Part shown: positions 15,065 through 22,299 of the stretch, piece by piece
Layout of the letters: each line of letters starts with the position of its first letter
Numbering within the stretch: the first letter of the stretch is position 1
Made by a program: the position numbers and the translations under genes
NCBI RefSeq assembly: GCF_028293085.1
Contig: NZ_JAQGLC010000222.1
Location: 1-35,552 of the forward strand
Direction of reading: 5' to 3'
From: Sphingomonas bacterium
Lineage (GTDB): Bacteria > Pseudomonadota > Alphaproteobacteria > Sphingomonadales > Sphingomonadaceae
DNA length: 35,552 nucleotides
The notes under the pieces: model-generated
What the model saw: only the letters and a program-made list of their open reading frames with translations
Database searches by the model: none
Told to the model about the DNA's origin: nothing

Positions 15065-16600
15065 ATGGCCCGCAAGCGCAGCATCCTGATCGTCGGTGGC
15101 GGCATGGCGGGGTGGCTGACCGCGGCCTATCTCGCCCGGGCGCTCGACCTGAGCGCGGGCGGGCCGATCGAGATCACGCTGCTGGAATCGCCCGAGATCG
15201 GCATCATCGGCGTCGGCGAGGGGGCGTTTCCGACGATCCGCACCACGCTGAAATATCTCGGCATCGACGAGGGGCGCTTCATCCGCGAGGCCTCGGCGAC
15301 GTTCAAGCAGGGCATCCGCTTCACCGACTGGGCCGAGGCGCCGGTGGACGGCCGGCACCATCATTTCTTCCACCCGTTCGAGGCGCCCTTCTACAGCGAA
15401 GAGGCGAACCTGGTATCCTATTGGCTGCTCCAGGACGAGGCGACGCGGCCGCCCTTTGCCGAGGCGGTGACCTTCCAGAACCGCGTGGCCGAGGCGAAGC
15501 GCGCGCCGAAACGGCCGCATGAGGGGGATTTCTCGGGGCCGCTCAATTACGCCTATCATTTCGACGCGGCGATGGTCGCGCAGGTGCTGGCCGAGCGCGC
15601 GCGCGCGCTCGGGGTGCGGCATCTCCAGGGGCGGATGAGCGAAGTCGCGCTGGACGACAGCGGCGCGATCGCGCGGATCGTCTCGCCCGAACAGGGCGAC
15701 CTGACGGCCGATCTCTATATCGACTGCACCGGCTTTCGCGCCGAGATGATCGGCAAGGCGATGGGGGTGCCGTTCAAATCGGTGCGCGACGTGCTGTTCA
15801 CCGACCGCGCCCTCGCCTGCAAGATCCCCTATGAGCAGCCCGACGCGCCGATCGAGAGCTTCACCATCGCCACCGCGCACGAGGCGGGCTGGACCTGGGA
15901 CATCGGGCTGAGCGGTGCACGCGGGATCGGCTGCGTCTATTCGAGCGACCATATCGACGATGCCCGGGCCGAGGCGATCCTGCGCGCCCATGTCGGCGCG
16001 CGCGGGTGCGAGATCACGCCGCGGCTGATCCCGTTCGAGGCAGGCTATCGCGAGAAGCAATGGGTGAAGAATTGCGTCGCGGTGGGCCTGTCGGGCGGGT
16101 TCCTGGAGCCGCTGGAATCGACCGGCGTGGTGCTGATCGAGGCCGCGATCGGGATGATCGCCGAGCTGTTCCCGCATAACGGGCCGGTCGATGCGCCGGC
16201 GCGGCGCTTCAACGAGCTGATGACCGCCCGCTTCGACAATATCGTGACCTTCCTGAAGCTGCATTATTGCCTGAGCCGGCGGACCGAGCCCTTCTGGCGC
16301 GACAATGCCGATCCCGCGACGATCCCGGAGCGGCTGATCGAATTGCTCGAGCAATGGAAATACCGGCCGCCGGGGCGGTTCGACTTCATCCTCGATCTGG
16401 AGAGCTTCGCTTTCTACAATTACCAGTACATCCTGTACGGCATGGGCTTCCGCACCGATCTGACGCCGGTGCGGGGGGATTTTCCCAACGTGGCGGGCGC
16501 GGAGAAAATCTTCGCCAGGATCCGCAGCTTCGGCGAGCGCGCGACGCATGAGCTCCCGGCGCACCGGGCGTTGATCCAGCAGATCAATGCGGAGGGCTAA
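15065..16600 (+). CDS. Flavin-dependent tryptophan-halogenase family protein
   Basis: A flavoprotein of 511 residues. The FAD-binding Rossmann motif is 'VGGGMAGWLTA' near the N-terminus. The lysine that forms the haloamine intermediate in PrnA-type halogenases is matched by K81 ('TFKQGIRFTDW'). The WxWxIP box appears as W276-T-W278-D-I-G, with glycine in place of proline. 'GFLEPLESTG' supplies the conserved catalytic glutamate region. Family enzymes halogenate indoles or other aromatics using FADH2 from a separate reductase. In sphingomonads and Caulobacter many such homologues sit beside TonB receptor genes and may act on unusual substrates. No reductase or receptor gene is next to this one, so the substrate is unknown. 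Total length fits the family. Confidence 0.9.
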   Translation: MARKRSILIVGGGMAGWLTAAYLARALDLSAGGPIEITLLESPEIGIIGVGEGAFPTIRTTLKYLGIDEGRFIREASATFKQGIRFTDWAEAPVDGRHHHFFHPFEAPFYSEEANLVSYWLLQDEATRPPFAEAVTFQNRVAEAKRAPKRPHEGDFSGPLNYAYHFDAAMVAQVLAERARALGVRHLQGRMSEVALDDSGAIARIVSPEQGDLTADLYIDCTGFRAEMIGKAMGVPFKSVRDVLFTDRALACKIPYEQPDAPIESFTIATAHEAGWTWDIGLSGARGIGCVYSSDHIDDARAEAILRAHVGARGCEITPRLIPFEAGYREKQWVKNCVAVGLSGGFLEPLESTGVVLIEAAIGMIAELFPHNGPVDAPARRFNELMTARFDNIVTFLKLHYCLSRRTEPFWRDNADPATIPERLIELLEQWKYRPPGRFDFILDLESFAFYNYQYILYGMGFRTDLTPVRGDFPNVAGAEKIFARIRSFGERATHELPAHRALIQQINAEG

Positions 16601-16601
16601 T

Positions 16602-16763
16602 CTCCCTCTCCCCCTGTGGGAGAGGGAGGGAGGAGCGAAGCGACGGAAGGGTGAGGGGGAGTGAGGCTCGAGACAGCGCGTCTCCCCTCAAATAACCGGT
16701 GTTCCCCTCACCCTTCCCAAGCTTCGCTTGGGCCCCTTCCCTCTCCCACAAGGGGAGAGGGAG
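16602..16763. repeat. Long inverted-repeat intergenic element
   Basis: Two arms rich in CCCTCTCCC and GGGAGAGGG (16602-16658 and 16703-16763) are imperfect reverse complements around a roughly 44-base centre. Smaller hairpins are nested in them: CTCTCCC...GGGAGAG near 16605-16625, and the perfect CCCAAGC-TTC-GCTTGGG at 16716-16732. It begins one base after the halogenase stop and would fold into a strong RNA structure that could protect or end that transcript. This resembles dispersed intergenic repeats common in alphaproteobacterial genomes, but copy number cannot be judged from one window. Confidence 0.8.
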
Positions 16764-16778
16764 TTGGATAGCGTCGCC

Positions 16779-16873
16779 CTATAATATCCAGTCGACCGAC
16801 ACCCAGATGAGGTCGGTGTTCGTGGCGAAGCTTTTCGCCTTGTACCTTGCGTAGCACGCGCTCGGCCGCCGTC
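16779..16873 (-). pseudogene. Leftover C-terminal tail of a second porin gene
   Basis: Read on the minus strand, this stretch encodes 'YARYKAKSFATNTD' and then 'WVSVDWIL' plus a TAG stop. It matches the last 27 residues of the intact porin encoded at 17273-18484 at 23 of 27 positions by direct comparison. No upstream coding sequence is left: similarity stops near 16873 and the frame has no start. It is therefore a 3' remnant of a paralogous or duplicated porin gene. The reading frame and stop are preserved, but the gene cannot be functional. Confidence 0.82.
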
Positions 16874-16897
16874 GCCTCCCCGCACGGGTGACGAACC

Positions 16898-16924
16898 AGC
16901 CCGGCCTAACCAGCCGGGCTTTTT
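16898..16924 (+). terminator. Rho-independent terminator
   Basis: A perfect 8-base stem, AGCCCGGC and GCCGGGCT, with a 7-base loop is followed by TTTT. This is the clearest intrinsic terminator in the window. It lies downstream of the halogenase and porin remnant and 16 bases before the small membrane-protein gene, so it would insulate that gene from read-through. Confidence 0.8.
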
Positions 16925-16940
16925 CGTGTATGCTCAGGGA

Positions 16941-17249
16941 ATGAAGCCAGAGATCCAGCGAGGCTTAAAGCGCACCGCGATAGTGCTTGCCGTGCCATGG
17001 TGTGCAGCCTGGGGCTGGGTGGGTTGGCGTGGATACGAGTTATCACACGGCGCAACGCAAATTATCGACCTTCAACCTCCCGGCGCAAACATCCCGCCTA
17101 TCTTGCTTGAGGTGTTAGCGACTGGAAATCATTATCTGTTTGCTGCGGTGGTCGTAGGCGGACTGTTGCCCATCGGCTTTTGTGTGTTGGTCGCCGCGGG
17201 ATTGTGGGTTTACCGAGGCTTCAAACCGCCAGGTCACACACGTATGTAG
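16941..17249 (+). CDS. Small two-helix membrane protein of unknown function
   Basis: A hypothetical protein of 102 residues. Helix 1 is about residues 14-32 ('IVLAVPWCAAWGWVGW') and helix 2 about 65-90 ('LFAAVVVGGLLPIGFCVLVAAGLWV'), with a loop between and a basic tail. I do not recognise a family. AGGGA lies directly before the ATG; an in-frame GTG at 16926 is less likely because it overlaps the terminator tail. The composition is visibly less GC-rich than the neighbours and codon choice differs. The gene is framed by two copies of the porin 3' end in direct orientation, so it may have arrived by insertion or recombination. Confidence 0.65.
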   Translation: MKPEIQRGLKRTAIVLAVPWCAAWGWVGWRGYELSHGATQIIDLQPPGANIPPILLEVLATGNHYLFAAVVVGGLLPIGFCVLVAAGLWVYRGFKPPGHTRM

Positions 17250-17272
17250 GCCCCTTTCAGGGAGGGGAAAAG

Positions 17273-18484
17273 TCAGAGAATCCAGTCGACCGACAGCCAC
17301 AGCCGGTCGGTGTTCGTGGCGAAGCTTTTCGCCTTGTACCGCGCATAGCGCGCCGAGACCGTCGTCCGCCCGCGCTTCACGCTGGCGAGGAGGTCCTCCT
17401 CGTCGCCGTACAGCCGGGCGACCCGGTCGCTGGCGAAGCGATGATAGGTTGCCGACAAGGTGATCGCGTCCAGCGGGCCGACTTTCTTCCAGCCATAGCC
17501 GAGCGTGCCGTAGAGATCGTGCAGGCCGTCGGGCGGGGTGGTGCCGAAGCGGCCGGACCAGCCCTGCCATCTGAAAAAAGAGGCGAGCGGGGTCTGGACG
17601 CTGGTGAGCGCGACGCCCTGGTCGGCGCCGAGCACCTCATAGCCGCCCACGGCCGTGAAGGACCTGGCGTTGAGCGTCGCCTCGCCGAGCCAGTAATCGG
17701 CGGCATAGTCGTTCGGGTTGCGGTGATAGTCGCTCTGGCGCGCCCAGCTGGCGACATAGCCCAGCTTCACGTCCTGCGCGAGCGGGCGGCTCCCGGCGAA
17801 ACGCACGCCCCAGGTCTGGCTCGACAGGCGATAGCCCTGCACCACGGCCTCGTCCTGGTCGACCAGATAGGCGAAACCCGTCGCGGTGCCGATATCGGTA
17901 CGGTAGCTGAGAAGCGCGAAGACATTGTCGCCGTCGACCGCGGGCTGGCGGGCGCCGGTGCCGTGGGTGCCGTTCACGGTGAGGTCGCTCCAGGCATAAG
18001 TGACGTCGGCGCTGAAGCGTGACTTGGGTGGGGCCCATTGAACCCGCACGGCGTCATAGGTCTGGTCGTTCTGGCGGAAGCTCGAGGAGCCGACGAAGCG
18101 CTGGTCGAGCAGCTCGATCCGCTGGCGGCCGGCGGTGACCGAGAGCCCTTCCTTGCCGGCATAGCGGATCTGGGCGCGGTTGAGCTCGACGTTGCGGGGA
18201 TCGGCGATCAGCGGAAAAGCGACCTTGCCGTTGGTGCCGTCATTATAATCGTCGACGATCGCGATCGTCGTCTCGCCCTCGACCAGCGCCGACCAGGGAC
18301 CGACCGAGGCCTCGGCACCAGCGCGCACCCGGAAGGTGAGCGCGTTGGCCTCGTCGGCAATGCCGTCCTGATCCATATTCTCGTAGCGGAGCCGCGCATC
18401 GACCAGCGGCTTCACTTTCACGTCCTCGGCATAAGCGGCGCCGCTCATCAGCAGGCCCGCCAGCATCGCCAGCGTCGTCTTCAT
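17273..18484 (-). CDS. Outer-membrane beta-barrel, alginate-export/porin-like
   Basis: An exported protein of 403 residues. The signal peptide ('LAMLAGLLMSGAAYA') is cleaved before 'EDVK'. The rest alternates amphipathic beta-strands typical of an outer-membrane barrel ('LVDARLRYENMDQDG', 'TAGRQRIELLDQRFVGSSSFRQ', 'LYGTLGYGWKKVG'). The 'TAGRQRI.L...RFVG....RQNDQTYDAVR' region is characteristic of the alginate-export (AlgE-like) family, although in sphingomonads these proteins are general porins of unknown cargo. GGGGGAA precedes the ATG at good spacing. It follows the antiporter gene by 75 bases on the same strand and may be co-transcribed. Its 3' end is duplicated nearby at 16779-16873. Confidence 0.85.
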   Translation of the reverse strand: MKTTLAMLAGLLMSGAAYAEDVKVKPLVDARLRYENMDQDGIADEANALTFRVRAGAEASVGPWSALVEGETTIAIVDDYNDGTNGKVAFPLIADPRNVELNRAQIRYAGKEGLSVTAGRQRIELLDQRFVGSSSFRQNDQTYDAVRVQWAPPKSRFSADVTYAWSDLTVNGTHGTGARQPAVDGDNVFALLSYRTDIGTATGFAYLVDQDEAVVQGYRLSSQTWGVRFAGSRPLAQDVKLGYVASWARQSDYHRNPNDYAADYWLGEATLNARSFTAVGGYEVLGADQGVALTSVQTPLASFFRWQGWSGRFGTTPPDGLHDLYGTLGYGWKKVGPLDAITLSATYHRFASDRVARLYGDEEDLLASVKRGRTTVSARYARYKAKSFATNTDRLWLSVDWIL

Positions 18485-18559
18485 GGATTTCCCCCTACCG
18501 GTTTCCCGGCCCGCTCCTGAGGAACGGGCCGGGGACCGGAATCTGTCGATGGTTGCGGT

Positions 18560-19936
18560 TCAGGCGGTGCCGGCTACCATGCCGCCGGACAGCGCGTCCA
18601 GCTCCCCGGATTCGCGGGCCTTGCGGCCATAGACCAGCTCGAACAACGGGCTCGCCATCACCGTGGTGACGATCGCCATCAGCACCAGCATCGAGAAGAG
18701 CGTCGGGCCGATAATGCCCTTTTGCAGGCCGATATTGATGATGATCAGCTCCATCAGCCCGCGCGAGTTCATCAGCGCGCCAATGCCCAGAGCGGTGCGG
18801 TTGTCCTCGCCCGAAAGGCGCGCGGCGGCGTAGCAGGCGACGCCCTTGGCCAGGATCGACGCGACCAGGATGCCGAGCGCGATCAGCAGCAAGGTCGGCG
18901 AGTTGACCATGTCCATCCGGGTGTTGAGCCCCGAATAGGTGAAGAACATCGGCAGCAGCAGGACCACCGCGAGCGGCTCGACCTTCTTCTTCAGCTCCTG
19001 CGCGAACAGCCCGCGCGGCATGACCGCGCCGAGGATGAAGCCGCCGAAGATCGCATGGATGCCGATCGCGTCCATGAAGAAGGCGGAGAGGCAGAACAAT
19101 GCCAGCGTGATGGCGAGTACGGTCATGCTCATCTCGCCCTTGGCCTCGACCGCGCGGCCGAGCGGGGCGAGCAGCTGACGCCCGAACAGGATCAGGAAGA
19201 CGGCATAGGAAACGCCGCCGCCGATCGCGAGGATCGCAACGCCCGGACCCGCGCCGAAGGTGGCGAGCACCACCGCGAGGACGCACCAGGAGCAGGCATC
19301 GTCGAACGCGCCCGCGGTCAGCGAGAGCGTGCCGAGCGAGGTGTTGGCAAGGCCGCGCTCATTGATGATCCGCGCCAGCATCGGAAAGGCGGTGAGCGCG
19401 ATGCAGGCCCCCATGAACAAGGTGGCGTTGGCCTGCGAGATGCCCGCGGCGAACAGGCCGGGCACGGTCAGCAGCCAGGGCGTGATCAGCACCGCGATGA
19501 GGAAGGGCGCGACGATGCCCGCCGCCGAGACGCCGAATGCGCTCTTCGCCTTGGCCTTGAAGTGATCGAGCTGAAGCGTGGTGCCGACCAGGAACATGTA
19601 GAGCCCGACGCCGAGCTGCGCGCCCGTATAGAGCACGTTCTTCGTCTCCTTCGGGAAGATCGCCCCCTGCAATTCGGGGAAGAGCAGGCCGAGCAGCGAC
19701 GGTCCGAGGATTACGCCGGCGATCATCTCGCCGACCACCTGGGGCTGCCCGAGGAATTTCTGGCCGAGCCAGCCGACCACCCGGCAGGCGATCAGGATCA
19801 CCGCGAGCTGGAGGAAGAAATGGACGCTGAAATCGCCCGGGGCGAAGCTCTTCGCCACTGCCTGCACGGCGGGGCCGTGCGGATCGAGCGCGCCGCGCAC
19901 GGTTTGCAGAAGACTGCCCGTCAGTTCGTATACCAT
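18560..19936 (-). CDS. Cation/proton antiporter (CPA2, Na_H_Exchanger family)
   Basis: An inner-membrane antiporter of 458 residues with about 12-13 helices. Family marks include 'GQPQVVGEMIAGVILGPSLLG' (helix 1-2 region), the two transport-site aspartates in 'AGAFDDACSWCVLAV', and 'GALMNSRGLMELIIINIGL' in a late helix. It would exchange Na+ or K+ for protons. No KTN/Rck regulatory domain is attached. I use ATG 19936 because GGGGGG sits six bases upstream; the ATG two codons earlier (19942) directly abuts that G-run. The frame continues upstream to 20281, but that extension lies opposite the antitoxin and has no family content. The porin gene follows on the same strand. Confidence 0.9.
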   Translation of the reverse strand: MVYELTGSLLQTVRGALDPHGPAVQAVAKSFAPGDFSVHFFLQLAVILIACRVVGWLGQKFLGQPQVVGEMIAGVILGPSLLGLLFPELQGAIFPKETKNVLYTGAQLGVGLYMFLVGTTLQLDHFKAKAKSAFGVSAAGIVAPFLIAVLITPWLLTVPGLFAAGISQANATLFMGACIALTAFPMLARIINERGLANTSLGTLSLTAGAFDDACSWCVLAVVLATFGAGPGVAILAIGGGVSYAVFLILFGRQLLAPLGRAVEAKGEMSMTVLAITLALFCLSAFFMDAIGIHAIFGGFILGAVMPRGLFAQELKKKVEPLAVVLLLPMFFTYSGLNTRMDMVNSPTLLLIALGILVASILAKGVACYAAARLSGEDNRTALGIGALMNSRGLMELIIINIGLQKGIIGPTLFSMLVLMAIVTTVMASPLFELVYGRKARESGELDALSGGMVAGTA

Positions 19937-20007
19937 CCTCATCCCCCCGGACTTTTGCCCGTCATTTGTTGCGGTCGGCGCGTGGCCGTGAGGCAAGGGG
20001 ACTGAAA

Positions 20008-20039
20008 TTGTCCTACGTTGGCAATCTGGAAAAGGACAA
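20008..20039. promoter_or_regulatory. Inverted repeat in the antiporter leader
   Basis: TTGTCCT (20008-20014) and AGGACAA (20033-20039) are perfect 7-base reverse complements 18 bases apart. They lie in the divergent region between the antiporter and the toxin-antitoxin operon and are a candidate regulator-binding site. No regulator is identified. Confidence 0.35.
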
Positions 20040-20101
20040 GGGTCCGCTCCGGCCATGCATTTTCCCGGCAAGCGCGGCACTTCTGTTGCAGGGGCGACAC
20101 A

Positions 20102-20121
20102 ATGTAGTAATGTACCTACAT
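20102..20121. promoter_or_regulatory. Probable operator of the Phd/PIN toxin-antitoxin operon
   Basis: ATGTAG (20102-20107) and CTACAT (20116-20121) form a perfect inverted repeat around TAATGTAC, in a locally AT-rich patch 35 bases before the antitoxin ATG. Phd/YefM-type antitoxins autorepress through such short palindromes. The position fits a site overlapping the -10 and start of transcription. Confidence 0.6.
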
Positions 20122-20155
20122 AAATAGGCAGCTCCAGCGGTCGGGAATCGAGGAA

Positions 20156-20413
20156 ATGAAGCTCTTCAGCAGCCGCGAGTTCAATCAGGATGTGAGCGAG
20201 GCGAAGCGCGCCGCGCGAGTCGAGCCGGTGTTCGTCACCGATCGCGGCCGGCCCACCCATGTGCTGATGGGCATCGAGCATTTCCGCCGGATCACCGGCC
20301 AGACCCGGTCGCTGGTCGACCTGCTCGCCATGCCCGGTGCGACCGATATCGACCTGGCGGGCGCCGGCGATGGCTGGGACCGGGGCTGGGACCGGCGCGA
20401 GGGGTTCGACTGA
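20156..20413 (+). CDS. Phd/YefM-type antitoxin
   Basis: An antitoxin of 85 residues. The N-terminal half has the Phd/YefM DNA-binding fold ('SSREFNQDVSEAKRAA', then 'VFVTDRGRPTHVLMGIEHFRRI'). The C-terminal tail is flexible and acidic and would wrap the toxin. It should neutralise the PIN toxin encoded next and repress the operon through the palindrome upstream. The ATG follows GAGGAA closely. Its stop codon overlaps the toxin ATG by one base (TGATG), which enforces coupled translation. Confidence 0.9.
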   Translation: MKLFSSREFNQDVSEAKRAARVEPVFVTDRGRPTHVLMGIEHFRRITGQTRSLVDLLAMPGATDIDLAGAGDGWDRGWDRREGFD

Positions 20414-20910
20414 TGTATCTGCTCGACACCGGCGTGGTGGCCGAGCTGCGCAAGGCGAAGGCGGGGCGGACCGATCCGGGCCTTGCCGGCTGGGCCGCGG
20501 GGGTTGGCGCGCAGAATCTGTTCCTGTCCGCGCTCACGCTGATCGAGCTCGACAACGGCGCGGCGCGGATCGAGCGCAAGGACAAGGCGCTGGGCACGGC
20601 GATCCGGGCATGGATCGACGGCCAGGTGATGACGGCGTTCGAGGGACGCATCCTCCCGGTCGATGCGGCGGTGGCGCGGCGGCGGGCGGCGCTCGGCTAT
20701 GCCGATACACGCGACGGCCTGCTGGCCGCGACCGCGCTCGAGCATGGCCTGACCCTCGTCACCCGCAACGCCGCCGCCTTCAAGCTGGGCCGGGTCAAGC
20801 TGTTCAATCCCTGGGGCTATACGCCCGACGCCCCGGAGGAGGATCTGGACTGGGCGCAGGCGGCGCGGACAGGGCCGCTCTGGCTGAAGAGCCTGTTCGT
20901 CAGGAGCTGA
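20413..20910 (+). CDS. PIN-domain toxin (VapC/FitB-like ribonuclease)
   Basis: A toxin of 165 residues with a PIN ribonuclease fold. The acidic metal-binding residues fit D5 ('YLLDTGVVAELR'), E45 ('TLIELDNG') and D101 ('DTRDGLLAATALEHGLTLVTRN'). The usual 'DTNV' at the start is 'DTGV' here. After the standard 'LFNPW' end the protein carries about 30 extra residues ('GYTPDAPEEDLDW...'), beyond typical FitB/VapC length. It would cleave RNA (often tRNA) when freed from the antitoxin. Pairing with a Phd-type rather than a VapB-type antitoxin is a common mix. Confidence 0.92.
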   Translation: MYLLDTGVVAELRKAKAGRTDPGLAGWAAGVGAQNLFLSALTLIELDNGAARIERKDKALGTAIRAWIDGQVMTAFEGRILPVDAAVARRRAALGYADTRDGLLAATALEHGLTLVTRNAAAFKLGRVKLFNPWGYTPDAPEEDLDWAQAARTGPLWLKSLFVRS

Positions 20911-20993
20911 CCGGGCGCCCTGGATTTGAGCGCAAGGGCCGGGGTTCGCGACGCCGCCGCCCGGTGCAGGGTCTCCCGCTAAGGAGACAGGTA

Positions 20994-21521
20994 ATGACGA
21001 TCGACGGCGGCCCGTTCGCGGGCGAGACGATGCGCTATGGCTTTACCGATACGGTGCTCGGCATCGCGGCGGTCGCCAGTGGGACGCGGGGCGTGGCGGC
21101 GATCCTGATCGGGGATGACCGCGCCCGGCTGGTCCGCGCGCTGGGCGAGGCGCTGGACGGGGCCAGGCTCGAGGAGGATACGACTGGCTTGCGGGCCGAG
21201 CTGGAGGCGGTGGCGGGGCTGATCGCCACGCCGGGCGGGGAAGCGGCGCTGACGCTCGACCTGCGCGGATCGCCGATCGAGCTGGCCGTGTGGGAAGCGC
21301 TCCGGCGCGTGCCCTCGGGCGAGACGACCAGCTATGGCGCGCTGGCCAAGGGGCTGCCCCTGCCGGCGACCGCGCAGGAGGTCGGCGCGGCGTGCGCGGC
21401 CAACCGCATCGCGGTCGCGGTGCCGTGCCACCGCGTCGTGAAGGCCGACGGATCGATCTCGGGTTATCGCTGGGGCGTGCAGCGCAAGCGTCGGTTGATC
21501 AACATGGAGGGCGTGGCGTGA
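20994..21521 (+). CDS. Methylated-DNA--protein-cysteine methyltransferase (Ada C-terminal/Ogt type)
   Basis: A DNA-repair protein of 175 residues. It transfers alkyl groups from O6-alkylguanine to its own cysteine, C145, in the 'VAVPCHRVVKADGSISGY' signature. The N-terminal part ('YGFTDTVLGIAAVASGTRGVAAILIGD') matches the domain that precedes the methyltransferase in Ada. The Ada zinc domain and AraC domain are missing, so this is the stand-alone repair form, not the sensor. AAGGAG precedes the ATG at good spacing. It overlaps the next oxygenase gene by four bases (GTGA), suggesting an alkylation-repair operon. Confidence 0.94.
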   Translation: MTIDGGPFAGETMRYGFTDTVLGIAAVASGTRGVAAILIGDDRARLVRALGEALDGARLEEDTTGLRAELEAVAGLIATPGGEAALTLDLRGSPIELAVWEALRRVPSGETTSYGALAKGLPLPATAQEVGAACAANRIAVAVPCHRVVKADGSISGYRWGVQRKRRLINMEGVA

Positions 21522-22216
21522 GCGACGTCGCGGCGATCGACTGGCAGGCGGTGCAGGCCGACCTCGACGCGCAGGGCTGGGCGATCCTGCCGGGCCTGAT
21601 CGACGCGGCGGCGTGCGAGGCGACCGCCGCGCTGTACGGGCCGGGCGAGATCTTCCGCAGCCATGTGGTGATGGCGCGGCACGGCTTCGGGCGGGGCGAA
21701 TATCGCTATTTCGCCTATCCGCTGCCGCCTCTGGTCGAGGGGTTGCGCAGCGCGCTCTATCCACGCCTCGCGCCGATCGCGAACCGCTGGCACGCGCGGA
21801 TGGGGCTCGCGGCGCGCTTCCCGGACGAGCATGCCGCCTTCCTCGCGCACTGCCACGCGGCGGGCCAGACGCGGCCGACGCCGTTGCTGCTGCGCTACGG
21901 CGCGGGCGATTATAATTGCCTGCACCAGGATCTGTACGGCGAGCACGTCTTTCCCTTGCAGGTGGCGATCCTGTTGTCGGCGCCCGGCGCGGACTTCACC
22001 GGCGGCGAGTTCGTGCTGACCGAGCAACGGCCGCGCATGCAGTCGCGCGCGGAAGTGGTGCCGCTGGGCAAGGGCGACGCGGTGCTGTTCGCGGTGAACA
22101 GCCGGCCGCAGCAGGGGACGCGCGGCGATTACCGAGTGACGATGCGGCATGGGGTGAGCCGGCTGCGATCGGGGCAGCGGCACACGCTGGGGATCATCTT
22201 CCACGACGCGGCATAG
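21518..22216 (+). CDS. 2OG-Fe(II) oxygenase, Oxygenase-NA family (alkylated-DNA repair type)
   Basis: An enzyme of 232 residues of the 2-oxoglutarate/iron dioxygenase superfamily. Iron ligands fit H136 and D138 ('CLHQDLYGEH') and H211 ('MRHGVSRL'), with R221 likely holding the 2-oxoglutarate carboxylate. Sequence features such as 'LLLRYGAGDYNCLHQDLYGE' and 'FTGGEFVLTEQRPRMQSR' match the Oxygenase-NA family, which is annotated as acting on damaged DNA. The GTG start overlaps the methyltransferase stop by four bases. With its partner it would repair alkylated bases by oxidative removal. That role is inferred from family and operon, not shown for this protein. Confidence 0.88.
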   Translation: MSDVAAIDWQAVQADLDAQGWAILPGLIDAAACEATAALYGPGEIFRSHVVMARHGFGRGEYRYFAYPLPPLVEGLRSALYPRLAPIANRWHARMGLAARFPDEHAAFLAHCHAAGQTRPTPLLLRYGAGDYNCLHQDLYGEHVFPLQVAILLSAPGADFTGGEFVLTEQRPRMQSRAEVVPLGKGDAVLFAVNSRPQQGTRGDYRVTMRHGVSRLRSGQRHTLGIIFHDAA

Positions 22217-22299
22217 GCCCGGCGAACGGATGCTACGGCCTGAATTCCTTGCCTGCGGCGTAGCGTGGCAGATCGGCGATCGCGCTGGCCCGGATGCTC

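Noticed and set aside
16602..16763. CRISPR-like or insertion-sequence-end interpretation of the repeat
   Set aside because: There are only two inverted arms, no regular spacers, no transposase and no target-site duplication, so a folded intergenic repeat is the better reading.
16876..16905. A stretch resembling a tRNA 3' end (CCCCGCACGGGTGACGAACCA) before the terminator
   Set aside because: No T-loop TTCRA, anticodon arm or D-arm can be fitted upstream; that sequence is the porin-tail remnant. A decayed tRNA attachment site remains only a remote possibility.
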